A stretch of 64,000 bases of DNA from the NCBI RefSeq assembly GCF_000577815.1, contig NZ_CBYM010000007.1, positions 62,001 through 126,000 on the forward strand. Direction: 5' to 3'. The position numbers were made by a program, and so were the translations under genes. The stretch is from Clostridium saudiense (lineage in GTDB: Bacteria > Bacillota > Clostridia > Clostridiales > Clostridiaceae). The notes below the pieces were generated by a model, which worked only from the letters and a program-made list of their open reading frames with translations, was not told the DNA's origin and searched no databases. Positions within the stretch are counted from its first letter, which is position 1, and each line of letters starts with the position of its first letter. Shown piece by piece: positions 20,076 through 28,557 of the stretch.

Positions 20076-21773
20076 CTAATTGTTAATAACCTCATCATTA
20101 AATAACGTTATTTCATTTATATCACCTTTTCTAAAATCTATTATATCATAATCATTATTATTTTTTTCATAATTCACAAATAGCAAATATTCATTTTTAT
20201 CTGTAGTTAAAATGTAATTTTCACCTTTTTTAGTTAAAGTTATTTTATTATCTATTTTAATCTTATTTAAGTCATTTAATATACTATTTGTAAGACATAC
20301 AGCTTTTAATTTTTCTTCATCAACCTTTTCCTTGGTTTGAATCAAAACCCGCTCCCCTCTATAACTTATTAAAAGTGCTCCATCATTATAATATTTTATT
20401 TTAAGAAAAGGACTATATATTAATAAAAATGTATATATTCCTATAATTAAAGGATAATATAAAAACACTTTAAATCCTTTTCTATAAAAATAATATGTTA
20501 CTAGTATCCCTACATAAAAATAAGCAATAGTATAATGTAAATAAACTAAGCCAAAAGAAAAACTATCAAGTTTATACATAATAACATCTATGTATTTAAT
20601 TATATAATGACAAATATACAAACTAAAATTAAATAAAATAGGAATATACTCAAAGAATACAAGACAATTTCCAAAGACAACTAATATATTAATAAATGGA
20701 ACAACTATGATATTACCAATTATAAAATTTAAGGATATTTCATTAAAATACAATAAAATTATAGGAAAGGTTAGTATTTGAGCACTAATTGAAATTGCAA
20801 TTGTACTTCTGAATAAATTAGGTAGCCTATAAAGCTTTTTATTTAATTTTTTACTAAATAATATTATTCCTAGTGTTGCTAAAAAAGATAATATAAATCC
20901 TAAATTATAAATATCATATGGCTTTATAAGTATAATTATTATACCTGCAAGCGACAAGGCTGCTAGAGGGCTATAATTACGTTTAACAACCATTCCAAGG
21001 TTTAATATCAATATCATTATATAAGCTCTTACAGCCGAAGCTGGTGCCCCTGTAAATAGCACATAAGCAAATGCTATAACCAAACTTAATTTAACTCCAA
21101 ATATTCTTTTTAAAATACTATATACTAATGCTAAATGTAATCCTGATATTGAAATAGCATGAGATATACCTAAATTTTTCATTAAACTCTTATGATCCTC
21201 ATCTAATTCACTTTTATATCCAAATGATACTGAAGTAATCAACGCTGCTTTTCTTCTACCTAGCTTTTCACTTATTTTATTAAATAATTCTTCTCTTCTT
21301 TTATAAAACTTAGAAATAATATCATCTTTCTCTATGTAATATTCTTCTATTTTATAATCTCCTACTATTCCTTTTACAATATTTATATCCTTGCTAAACT
21401 CCCCTCTTGCAATTAATTTATCACCAACATTAATTTCTTGATTAATATTATATAAATTTACTATACGCCCGTTAATTTCTCCTTTAGCATAATAATAATT
21501 ACTAATATTAGTTATCCTAATAGCCTCTATATCCTTAGGAATATAAGAATAAAACCATATGTTATTATTTAAAGCTACAACAAAAAATAGAAAGATTAAT
21601 ATGGTTATCTTTATACCCTTAAAATATAATATAAAGGCAAAAAAACTACATACATAAAAAACTCCCATCAACTTATTCTTGCTATATGCTTCATATGAAA
21701 TAGACGATAATATAAATGTAATAAAAATATATACTAACGGATTGCTTAAATCCTTATATTTATTGATATTCAT
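20076..21773 (-). CDS. comEC: ComEC/Rec2 family DNA-uptake channel, short form
   Basis: ComEC moves single-stranded DNA across the membrane during competence. N-terminal helices are followed by an OB-fold-like DUF4131 region (KGEINGRIVNLYNINQEINVGDKLIARGEF). The Competence domain carries HAISISGLHLALVYSILKRIFG. Full-length ComEC is typically 700-800 residues, with a C-terminal metallo-beta-lactamase domain. This protein has 565 residues and no HxHxDH motif; only about 110 residues follow the last helix. It is co-transcribed with holA. Whether it still supports DNA uptake is unknown. Confidence 0.87.
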   Translation of the reverse strand: MNINKYKDLSNPLVYIFITFILSSISYEAYSKNKLMGVFYVCSFFAFILYFKGIKITILIFLFFVVALNNNIWFYSYIPKDIEAIRITNISNYYYAKGEINGRIVNLYNINQEINVGDKLIARGEFSKDINIVKGIVGDYKIEEYYIEKDDIISKFYKRREELFNKISEKLGRRKAALITSVSFGYKSELDEDHKSLMKNLGISHAISISGLHLALVYSILKRIFGVKLSLVIAFAYVLFTGAPASAVRAYIMILILNLGMVVKRNYSPLAALSLAGIIIILIKPYDIYNLGFILSFLATLGIILFSKKLNKKLYRLPNLFRSTIAISISAQILTFPIILLYFNEISLNFIIGNIIVVPFINILVVFGNCLVFFEYIPILFNFSLYICHYIIKYIDVIMYKLDSFSFGLVYLHYTIAYFYVGILVTYYFYRKGFKVFLYYPLIIGIYTFLLIYSPFLKIKYYNDGALLISYRGERVLIQTKEKVDEEKLKAVCLTNSILNDLNKIKIDNKITLTKKGENYILTTDKNEYLLFVNYEKNNNDYDIIDFRKGDINEITLFNDEVINN

Positions 21774-21832
21774 TTGAGCAACACCTCATTAAATAAGCAT
21801 TACCAAATTTCCATTATATAAATCACAAACAC

Positions 21833-21862
21833 AAAAAAAAGACTTTACTTACTTGTAAAGCC
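21833..21862 (-). terminator. Terminator of the YgbA-DUF454-membrane protein operon
   Basis: CTTTAC / GTAAAG stem with a U8 tail on the minus strand, 32 bp past the stop at 21894. Confidence 0.8.
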
Positions 21863-21893
21863 TATAATAATTTATAATATTATTTTTTATTAA

Positions 21894-22214
21894 TTACAGA
21901 AATTTAATAGCTATAGGTAAATATACAAAGAACCCTATAGTAAATATAATATGGATTTTCTTATATAATTTATAGTTATTTTTCATCATAACTCCAGTTA
22001 TTCCAATTACAATCATAATAACTGCAAAACCAATATACTTTATAAATCCTTCTTGTCCAATTCTTAAAATAAATTCAGCTATCATAGCCAAAACTGATAT
22101 ACTTCCTAAAACTATATGTGTTTTTACGCATATACTCTTTTTTACCTTAAATAATTTTAATATATAATAAATTAATAATGATAAGCAAAAAAACATAGAT
22201 GATATTCTTTCCAT
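21894..22214 (-). CDS. Four-helix membrane protein, unknown function
   Basis: A 106-residue protein with four predicted membrane helices and an RBS AGGAAG 8 bp upstream. Helix 2 begins KTHIVLG (His33) and helix 4 begins KKIHIIFT (His88). Paired His residues in helices can ligate heme b, as in small cytochrome-b-like proteins, but I do not recognise the family and heme binding is a guess. It is the third gene of a leftward operon headed by a perfect Fur-box palindrome. Confidence 0.65.
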   Translation of the reverse strand: MERISSMFFCLSLLIYYILKLFKVKKSICVKTHIVLGSISVLAMIAEFILRIGQEGFIKYIGFAVIMIVIGITGVMMKNNYKLYKKIHIIFTIGFFVYLPIAIKFL

Positions 22215-22256
22215 TGTTACAACTTCCTACTTTCTCTTTTATAAGTTTATATTCTA

Positions 22257-22673
22257 CTAAGCCATTTCCCCTTTTGAAGCTTCCATATCTTTCTTTTCTT
22301 CTGGAGAAATTGTCCTAACCTTAAATGTAAAATAATATAATTTAATTATTATTAATACAATAATAGTTATTCTCATAGGTAATACATCCACTAAAATTAA
22401 AGGAAAAGCTAACATAAAATTGACAAAGCTTAATAATACAACCTTTTGCTTTAGTGTCATAGCCCTTTCTTTAACGAAACTCTCTAGATGCTTCTTATAA
22501 ATATTAGAATTTGTAAACCAAGTATGAAATCTCTCAGATCCCCTTGCAAAACAAAATGATGTTACTAATAAAAATGGTGTTGTTGGTAATATAGGCAATA
22601 TTACACCTATAAGACCTATTCCAAGTGCTAAAAATCCTAAAGTTATATAAAAATACTTCTTTGCCTTATTCAT
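22257..22673 (-). CDS. DUF454 (YbaN-like) inner-membrane protein
   Basis: The 138-residue protein starts with LGFLALGIGLIGVILPILPTTPFLLV, then FCFARGSERFHTWF, both hallmarks of DUF454/YbaN. It has about three to four membrane helices and a charged tail. The biochemical function of the family is unknown, although members often sit in iron- or heme-linked operons. Here it is the middle gene behind the Fur box at 23059-23075. Confidence 0.88.
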   Translation of the reverse strand: MNKAKKYFYITLGFLALGIGLIGVILPILPTTPFLLVTSFCFARGSERFHTWFTNSNIYKKHLESFVKERAMTLKQKVVLLSFVNFMLAFPLILVDVLPMRITIIVLIIIKLYYFTFKVRTISPEEKKDMEASKGEMA

Positions 22674-22735
22674 GTTTACTCCCCTTTAAATTATTAATTT
22701 TATATTTCCTAATCTTTATACTTTGATAATACCCA

Positions 22736-23035
22736 TTACTTATTTAATGCATGTCTAATAAGTTCTAGAGGATTATAAATAATAAGTCTTGGTCCCGAAA
22801 ACTTCATTACTTCTTTAACTTTTTCCTTCATGTCCTTTTTATAGCAATGAATAGGACATCTTGAGCAAGTTGATTTGTTTTCTCCAAACTTACAAAAACT
22901 TAATCTTTTATGGGCATACTCTAATAACTCTGCACATTCCTCACAAAGCTCACCTTTTTTATTCCCATGCTTCTTTTGACAATATATATCTATCATTAGC
23001 TTTATTGTCTTTTTTTCCCTATCAATTTTTCCCAT
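22736..23035 (-). CDS. YgbA-like 'nitrous oxide-stimulated promoter' family protein
   Basis: The 99-residue Cys-rich protein has CxKKHGNKKGELCEECAELLEYA, LSFCKFGENKSTCSRCPIHCYK and GPRLIIYNPLELIRHAL. These match the YgbA_NO family, in which conserved Cys probably bind a metal or Fe-S cluster. E. coli YgbA is NO-inducible and helps recovery from nitrosative stress. It is the first gene after the perfect Fur box, so iron limitation rather than (or as well as) NO may induce it here. Confidence 0.88.
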   Translation of the reverse strand: MGKIDREKKTIKLMIDIYCQKKHGNKKGELCEECAELLEYAHKRLSFCKFGENKSTCSRCPIHCYKKDMKEKVKEVMKFSGPRLIIYNPLELIRHALNK

Positions 23036-23058
23036 ATAAATTTTCTCCCAATCTATTA

Positions 23059-23075
23059 ATGATAATCATTATCAT
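23059..23075 (-). promoter_or_regulatory. Fur box upstream of the YgbA operon
   Basis: Perfect 17-bp palindrome ATGATAAT-C-ATTATCAT, 24 bp before the first ATG of the leftward operon. It matches the 7-1-7 Fur consensus (TGATAATnATTATCA) exactly. Confidence 0.88.
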
Positions 23076-23086
23076 ATAGCTTTCTA

Positions 23087-23163
23087 ATAAAAGGCTGTAT
23101 TTGTTAAAATGAACCTTTGCCCAATTTCTTAAGTATGTTCATATTACATAGCAATACAGCCTT
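23087..23163 (-). terminator. Long branched hairpin after the ABC transporter operon
   Basis: AAGGCTGTATT pairs with AATACAGCCTT across about 50 nt, and an inner TGAAC/GTTCA pair is possible. It begins about 10 bp past the stop of the ABC operon (23173). The tail TTTTATTA on the minus strand suggests a terminator of unusual size. Confidence 0.55.
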
Positions 23164-23172
23164 CCATTTAAA

Positions 23173-24843
23173 TTAGCTTACTACTAACTTGCTATTTTCA
23201 AGCTTATAAGTCTTATTACAAACAGCAGTTGTTGATTTTCTATGTGAAATAAGTACTATTGTCTTATCTTCACAGTTTTCTTTTATTGACTTTAATATTT
23301 CACCTTCATTTAATGTATCTAAATTACTTGTAGGTTCATCTAGTATTAAAACATCTCCATTACTTAAAAATGCTCTTGCTAATCCAATTCTTTGTTTTTC
23401 CCCTGAAGAAAGATTTCCTCCAAGTTCCCCAACTTTTGTATCATATCCCTTAGGTAAAGTTTCAATAAAGTCATGTATAGAAGCCATTTTAGCTGCCTTT
23501 ATAACTTCTTCCTTTGAAGCTTTTGGATTTCCTATCTTTATATTGTCTAATATAGATTCATTAAATAAATATGTTTCTTGACTTACTAAAGTTTGACTAT
23601 TTCTAAGTGATGTTGTATTAACCTCTTTAATGTTCTTATTATCAAGATTAATTTTTCCGTCATTAACATCCCAGAATCTCATCATAAGTTTAACAAATGT
23701 ACTCTTACCTATTCCACTTTCACCAATAAGTGCAATTTTATCACCTTTTTTAATATCAACTGATGCAGTATCAAAAATCTTTTCTTTTCTATTAGGATAA
23801 GAGAATGTTACATTATCATACGCTATTGATTCACCTTTTATTTCATGTCCATCTGCTACTTCTTCTACATGTGGTTCCTCATCAATTAAATCAAATAATC
23901 TTTCTGCACAAGCAAAAGTTTGAAGTAATGTATTTGAAAGGTTACTTAATGCAACTACCGGACCAAATGATGATGCTATTATTACTATTCCAACAAGCAT
24001 CCATGTAAATGATATATTTCCAACTGAATATTGTGCAAATCCAACACCAACAAAAGTTAATATTGCAATCATTATAGTTAAATCTGTAATGGCTCTTATT
24101 ATACCTTCATGTTCTTTAATTTTATCAAGGCTTTCATTTATTCTATGTGATTTTGAATTAATTTCATTTAATCTTTCATCACCAGATTTAAATAGTAAAA
24201 CTTCCTTTAATCCTCTTAAAGAATCAAGTATATAATTATTACATTCACCAAACATATTTCTATATCTAACTCCAGCTTCTTTACCTAAGCTTGAAGAAGC
24301 ATATGGTATTACAAATCCAACAGTTAAGAAGAATATAACTGATAATATTCCAAACCATGGATTTATAACATATAGTATTATTGAAATGATACTGTTTGTT
24401 ATTATTGCAATTGATATTGGAGCTATAGTATGAGCATAGAAAACTTCTAAAAGCTCTATATCAGAAGTAATTAATGATATAAGATTTCCTTTTTCCTGAC
24501 CTTCTAACTTTGCAGGTGCTAATTTTCTAAGCTTAGCAAATATTTTATCTCTTAATATATAAAGTATTTTAAATGCAATATAATGTCCTGATAACTGTTC
24601 ACCATACCTTAAAAATCCTCTTAAAACTGCACTTACAGCCATAACTACCATGGCTCCTGTAAAGCTTATAAATGTAATATCACCTATAAAAGCCCCTATA
24701 GCTAGTGCACCAAAGCTTGCTATTGCTATTGCAGCTAAGAAACCAACAACCCCCATACTTATAGTTATTGCCATAATTGGAGCTAATGGTTTTAATTCAA
24801 CAATTAATCTCTTCATTATTTGGAAGCCTGATCTTCTTTTCAT
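23173..24843 (-). CDS. CydC-like ABC exporter half-transporter (permease-ATPase)
   Basis: The 556-residue type IV half-transporter has six N-terminal membrane helices followed by an ATPase domain with GESGIGKST (Walker A), LSSGEKQRIGLARAFL (signature) and VLILDEPTSNLD (Walker B). The helix 1 region (APIMAITISMGVVGFLAAIAIASFGALAIGAFIG) resembles CydC, partner of CydD in exporting thiols such as glutathione or cysteine. The gene starts 1 bp after the stop of the upstream half-transporter, indicating translational coupling and a heterodimer. Substrate unknown. Fur-box control suggests a link to iron, heme or thiol homeostasis. Confidence 0.85.
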   Translation of the reverse strand: MKRRSGFQIMKRLIVELKPLAPIMAITISMGVVGFLAAIAIASFGALAIGAFIGDITFISFTGAMVVMAVSAVLRGFLRYGEQLSGHYIAFKILYILRDKIFAKLRKLAPAKLEGQEKGNLISLITSDIELLEVFYAHTIAPISIAIITNSIISIILYVINPWFGILSVIFFLTVGFVIPYASSSLGKEAGVRYRNMFGECNNYILDSLRGLKEVLLFKSGDERLNEINSKSHRINESLDKIKEHEGIIRAITDLTIMIAILTFVGVGFAQYSVGNISFTWMLVGIVIIASSFGPVVALSNLSNTLLQTFACAERLFDLIDEEPHVEEVADGHEIKGESIAYDNVTFSYPNRKEKIFDTASVDIKKGDKIALIGESGIGKSTFVKLMMRFWDVNDGKINLDNKNIKEVNTTSLRNSQTLVSQETYLFNESILDNIKIGNPKASKEEVIKAAKMASIHDFIETLPKGYDTKVGELGGNLSSGEKQRIGLARAFLSNGDVLILDEPTSNLDTLNEGEILKSIKENCEDKTIVLISHRKSTTAVCNKTYKLENSKLVVS

Positions 24844-24844
24844 A

Positions 24845-26644
24845 TTAGCAAACCTCCCTTATCATTTCTAATTCATTTTGTTTATTAACCATCTCATAGT
24901 AGCATGATTCATTTTTCATTAACTCATCATGAGTTCCATTTTCAACTAAAATCCCTTTATTCATAACATAAATATTTTTAGCTTCTGTTACGTTAGCTAA
25001 CCTATGCGAAATTACTAATATAGTTTTATCCTTAGAAAGCTCATAAATTGCTTCCCAAATACTTTCTTCACTTTCAACATCTATATTAGAAGTTGCTTCA
25101 TCAAATATAATCATTGGTCTATCAGCTAAAATAACCCTTGCTAGTGCTAATCTTTGCTTTTGTCCGCCAGATAATGCACTACCAGCTTGACCTACATCAG
25201 TTAATAATCCATCTTTTAATCCTTTTACAAAATCATATAATCTTGCAGTCTTTAATGCATTATTAATTTCCTCTTCAGAGGCATCCTTTTTAGCCATTAA
25301 TAAATTGTCTAAAATAGTTCCATTAAAAATGTAACTGTTAGTAGAAACTAATGCTATATTTCCATAAATATTATCTAATGATATTTTTTCTATATTTGTA
25401 TCATTAATATCAATTTCTCCCTTAGTTACTTTATGATTATTTAAAATAAGTGAAGCAATTGTACTCTTACCAGAACCACTTTCACCTACTATTGCAACTA
25501 ATCCACCTGGTGTAATATCCATATTAATATTTTTTAATACTTCTCTTTCACCATCATAACTAAAATCAACATTTTTTAGACTAACTCTAACTTCATCTAA
25601 TTTAATATTTTCATTTGTTTCAACATCTTTTTGTCTTTCTTCTGCATCTAAAATACCAAACATTCTATCACTTGCTGCCATACCATTCATAGCTATATGG
25701 AAGTATGAACCCAATAATCTAAGTGGTATAAAGAATTCAGATGAAAGTAAAATTATTATAAGTAAGCTACCTACTGGAATTTGTCCATTTTTAAATTGAA
25801 TTAATGCAACTATAGTTCCTGCAGCAGCTCCACCAAATGCTACTAAATCCATTATTGTAATAGAATTAAGTTGCATACTTAAAACTTTCATTGTTATTTT
25901 TCTAAATTTTTCTGCTTCTACATTCATTTTTTCATGACGTTCTTCATCAATATTAAATACTTTTAACGTAGTTAACCCTTGAAGATTTTCTAAGAATGTT
26001 CCACCTAAATCTGAATAAGATTTCCAATAATCTTTTAATATTCTCTTAGCAATTTTCATTATTGCAATAATCGATACAGGAATAAGTGGTACACAAAGTA
26101 TAAATACTAGTGCTGCTTTAAATGATATAAAACTCATAAATACAAATAATGTTACAGGAACTAAAAGAGCGTAGAAAAATTGAGATAAGTATTTTCCAAA
26201 ATATATTTCAAGTTGCTCAATTCCTTCAACAGATACTTGAACTACTGCCGATGTACTTTCAACTGAAGTATAACCTGTTCCTAGTTTTAATAATTTTTTA
26301 TAAATAAGTTCTCTTAACGTTACTCTAGCATTTGCTGATGCAGCATTTGAAAATTTAGCATATAAAATATTACAAGAATATCTTAGACTTAATAAAATTG
26401 CTATTATTACAATTGCAGCTAATAATGAAATTGGTCCCCAAACATTAAATTCCATCATTGCCCCTAAAATATTATTACCATCAACGTTTAATCTTTGTCC
26501 AATATAAATCTTATTAATAAATTGCCCTATTAATATTATGGTAATAATATTACATAAAACTGAAATCCAATTTACTAATATAGTTAAAGCTATATACTTT
26601 TTTGACTCTTTACAAAGGTTTATCAACCTTTTATTAATCATCAT
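24845..26644 (-). CDS. CydD-like ABC exporter half-transporter (permease-ATPase)
   Basis: The 599-residue partner of the downstream half-transporter has six membrane helices, then GESGSGKST (Walker A), LSGGQKQRLALARVIL (signature) and MIIFDEATSNIDVES (Walker B). The RBS AAAGGAGG lies 10 bp before the ATG pair at 26644/26641. The promoter region carries a Fur box between -35 and -10, and a 31-bp perfect palindrome sits just upstream of the RBS. No cytochrome bd genes are in the window, so a true CydDC role is unproven. Peptide, siderophore or thiol export are alternatives. Confidence 0.85.
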   Translation of the reverse strand: MMINKRLINLCKESKKYIALTILVNWISVLCNIITIILIGQFINKIYIGQRLNVDGNNILGAMMEFNVWGPISLLAAIVIIAILLSLRYSCNILYAKFSNAASANARVTLRELIYKKLLKLGTGYTSVESTSAVVQVSVEGIEQLEIYFGKYLSQFFYALLVPVTLFVFMSFISFKAALVFILCVPLIPVSIIAIMKIAKRILKDYWKSYSDLGGTFLENLQGLTTLKVFNIDEERHEKMNVEAEKFRKITMKVLSMQLNSITIMDLVAFGGAAAGTIVALIQFKNGQIPVGSLLIIILLSSEFFIPLRLLGSYFHIAMNGMAASDRMFGILDAEERQKDVETNENIKLDEVRVSLKNVDFSYDGEREVLKNINMDITPGGLVAIVGESGSGKSTIASLILNNHKVTKGEIDINDTNIEKISLDNIYGNIALVSTNSYIFNGTILDNLLMAKKDASEEEINNALKTARLYDFVKGLKDGLLTDVGQAGSALSGGQKQRLALARVILADRPMIIFDEATSNIDVESEESIWEAIYELSKDKTILVISHRLANVTEAKNIYVMNKGILVENGTHDELMKNESCYYEMVNKQNELEMIREVC

Positions 26645-26670
26645 AATATCATTTCCTCCTTTGAATACTC

Positions 26671-26701
26671 AAATCATTTGAAATATTATTTCAAATGATT
26701 T
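26671..26701 (-). repeat. 31-bp perfect palindrome in the ABC-operon leader
   Basis: AAATCATTTGAAATA, one central T, then the exact 15-base complement. It lies between the predicted transcription start and the Shine-Dalgarno of the exporter operon. There is no U-run, so an operator or mRNA hairpin is more likely than a terminator. Confidence 0.8.
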
Positions 26702-26718
26702 CTATTATCACTTAAAAC

Positions 26719-26747
26719 ACTATAACCCAATTGATAATTATTTTCAA
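26719..26747 (-). promoter_or_regulatory. Promoter of the ABC exporter operon with embedded Fur box
   Basis: On the minus strand TTGAAA, 17 bp, TATAGT. The Fur-like palindrome TTGATAAT-T-ATTTTCAA (26731-26747, one mismatch) covers the -35 and most of the spacer, a position suited to iron-dependent repression. Confidence 0.8.
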
Positions 26748-26764
26748 TACTTTTTTTACAAAAA

Positions 26765-26809
26765 ATAAAAATTCCTCTATATATAACTATTAATTATAAC
26801 TAGAGGAAT
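26765..26809 (-). terminator. Terminator of the flavodoxin-DUF3793-DUF2325 operon
   Basis: ATTCCTCTA / TAGAGGAAT stem with additional inner pairing and a U-rich tail on the minus strand, past the DUF2325 stop. Confidence 0.8.
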
Positions 26810-26840
26810 CTCATATACACAATTATCATATTTATCTCTT

Positions 26841-27125
26841 TTAATTTAATACTATTTGCTTTATTAGTGATTCTACTGCATTAATTGTACTTTTATGATT
26901 TCTTATAACCATAATATTTTTCTTATCAGCCTCTCTCTTTGCTGTTAACACAAGTTTATGTGATACAACATCAGTTAATAATATTACAGCATCTGGCATT
27001 CCTATTTTATCTTTTAATCCAGTTTCCATTTGAGTAAAAACTTTCGCTTTACAATTATATTTCTTACATACCTTAATATATTCTTTGCTCATTTTATCAT
27101 GACCACCAACAATAACTACACTCAT
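26841..27125 (-). CDS. DUF2325 domain protein
   Basis: A 94-residue single-domain protein beginning MSVVIVGGHDKMSKEYIKVC and containing DAVILLTDVVSHKLVLTAKREA, the recognised DUF2325 pattern. The fold looks like a small Rossmann-like alpha/beta unit. The function is not established. The RBS AAAGGAG is clear. It is the last gene of a Fur-controlled operon with flavodoxin and DUF3793, an association seen repeatedly in clostridia, which suggests a role in iron-limited redox metabolism. Confidence 0.88.
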   Translation of the reverse strand: MSVVIVGGHDKMSKEYIKVCKKYNCKAKVFTQMETGLKDKIGMPDAVILLTDVVSHKLVLTAKREADKKNIMVIRNHKSTINAVESLIKQIVLN

Positions 27126-27143
27126 ATTTTTCTCCTTTTTCTT

Positions 27144-27782
27144 TTATATATTAATACTTTCCAACTCGTTAAATAAATTCTTTATGCTGTAAGCAACCTT
27201 ATAGGATGAATCCCCATTTAATATATAACTTACTGTATGTTCCTTCACTTTGTCATATTTATGAAAAGTTTTCTTTGCTTCATGTAAATCATTATATACA
27301 AGCCAGTAACCGCAAGTTAAACATTTCTTTTCTTTACAATTCATAAAGTCCTTAACATCATTCAAAGGAAATCCTAAAAATACACCTAATTCATGTGGAC
27401 AATTAAACTGTTTGTATCTTTCTTTTAATTTTAATAAATGATCATTAATATCACCTTCATTACAATATCCTAGCTGTAATAAAAATTCTTTATTCTCTTT
27501 TTTTAATACGTAATTTTCTAATTTTTTTTCATTATATATTAATATAATTAATGCATTATCACATTCTCTTAAATTTATATATTGAATATCAATCTTCTTT
27601 AAAAAGCTTATTCCATACTTTATCCATTTATCATATAGGTTGTCATTATCTTTTTTTATAGTAATAGTTGCTGATGGTTTTACTCCTGAAATTACCAGAG
27701 AGGCATTGTAAATTAAAAATTTTTCAATGCACTCTCTATCCTCCATTTTAGAAAGACTTTTATAAAATTCTACTTGTTTCAA
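27144..27782 (-). CDS. DUF3793 family protein
   Basis: The 212-residue protein matches DUF3793. CPHELGVFLGFPLNDVKDFM, followed by CKEKKCLTCGYWLVYND, is the family core, and the Cys cluster could bind metal. The likely start is TTG at 27782, 8 bp past the flavodoxin stop, with a weak AAAGG 13 bp upstream; ATG further in would lose the conserved N-terminus. Function unknown. The genetic link to flavodoxin and the Fur box points to iron-starvation physiology. Confidence 0.85.
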   Translation of the reverse strand: MKQVEFYKSLSKMEDRECIEKFLIYNASLVISGVKPSATITIKKDNDNLYDKWIKYGISFLKKIDIQYINLRECDNALIILIYNEKKLENYVLKKENKEFLLQLGYCNEGDINDHLLKLKERYKQFNCPHELGVFLGFPLNDVKDFMNCKEKKCLTCGYWLVYNDLHEAKKTFHKYDKVKEHTVSYILNGDSSYKVAYSIKNLFNELESINI

Positions 27783-27790
27783 ATCTTATA

Positions 27791-28207
27791 CTATACCTTT
27801 GCTATTTTAAGACCAAAATTTATGCACTCAGGAGATTCATCTTCTGGTTCATAATTAATAATTAAACCATCATCAATTAATGTACAACCTAAAGACTCCA
27901 TTCTCTCTTGCCAATCTCTCATCCATTGGCCATCACCCCATCCATACGATCCAAATAAAGCAACCTTTTTACCAGAAATCTTAGAAGATATTCCTTCAAT
28001 AAAAGGTTCAAATTCACCTTCTTCTAAAACTTCATCTCCCATAGCAGGGCATCCTAATATAACAACATCTTCATTATCAAAAATATCTAATCCAGCTGCA
28101 GAAACATTAACTACTTCTGCATCTTTTCCTCCGCTCACTATCCCTTTAGCAATTAAATTTGCCATTTTTTCTGTGTTTCCTGTACCTGAATAATAAACTA
28201 TCTTCAT
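27791..28207 (-). CDS. Flavodoxin
   Basis: A short-chain flavodoxin of 138 residues. MKIVYYSGTGNTEKMANLI is the FMN phosphate loop. ALFGSYGWGDGQWM and the LGCPAMGDEVLEEGEFEPF region contribute the isoalloxazine-binding loops. It carries low-potential electrons and substitutes for ferredoxin when iron is scarce. It is the first gene of an operon with a strong promoter and a Fur-like box at the start region. The RBS GGGGGAG is strong. Confidence 0.95.
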   Translation of the reverse strand: MKIVYYSGTGNTEKMANLIAKGIVSGGKDAEVVNVSAAGLDIFDNEDVVILGCPAMGDEVLEEGEFEPFIEGISSKISGKKVALFGSYGWGDGQWMRDWQERMESLGCTLIDDGLIINYEPEDESPECINFGLKIAKV

Positions 28208-28228
28208 TTCCTCTCCCCCTAAATAATA

Positions 28229-28245
28229 TTGATATTCATTCTCAA
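28229..28245 (-). promoter_or_regulatory. Fur-like box at the flavodoxin operon
   Basis: TTGATATT-C-ATTCTCAA, a 7-1-7 palindrome with two mismatches. It is located just downstream of the -10 at 28255-28260, so it would cover the transcription start. Confidence 0.7.
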
Positions 28246-28254
28246 TTAATTATT

Positions 28255-28283
28255 ATATTATATTATTACCAGTTCTTTGTCAA
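28255..28283 (-). promoter_or_regulatory. Sigma-A promoter of the flavodoxin operon
   Basis: Minus strand TTGACA, exactly 17 bp, TAATAT, about 50 bp before the flavodoxin ATG. Confidence 0.85.
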
Positions 28284-28305
28284 TATATATCTCTAAAATA
28301 CTTCA

Positions 28306-28342
28306 TAAAAAAAGATGATATTAAAATTAATATCATCTTTAT
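28306..28342. terminator. Terminator of the DUF1540 gene
   Basis: 14-bp perfect stem AAAGATGATATTAA / TTAATATCATCTTT with a two-base apex between the arms and a U-run on the minus strand. It isolates the flavodoxin promoter from upstream transcription. Confidence 0.88.
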
Positions 28343-28347
28343 TTCTC

Positions 28348-28506
28348 TTATTTTAGTACAAAAGATTGGCAATCTGTACATTCAACTACTGTTGGATTTG
28401 CTTCGTGAGTACCAACAGTTATTGAATTTAATGTACAATAATTTTCTGAACAATCATGATGTTTACATTGTTGTACACTACATTTAATACTTGGATTCTT
28501 AGCCAT
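28348..28506 (-). CDS. DUF1540 small Cys-rich protein
   Basis: A 52-residue protein beginning MAKNPSIKCSVQQCKHHDCS, followed by ENYCTLNSITVGTH and ending VECTDCQSFVLK. The CxxxxCxxxxCxxxxC spacing and terminal CxxC are the DUF1540 signature and suggest metal binding, perhaps zinc or iron. A strong RBS (GAGGAGGTG) precedes the ATG at 28506. It has its own promoter and terminator. A perfect Fur palindrome fills the promoter spacer, so this monocistronic gene should be induced by iron starvation. Function unknown. Confidence 0.88.
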   Translation of the reverse strand: MAKNPSIKCSVQQCKHHDCSENYCTLNSITVGTHEANPTVVECTDCQSFVLK

Positions 28507-28557
28507 AACATTCACCTCCTCATCTTCATTACCCTATTATTTTTACCTTATAATTTA

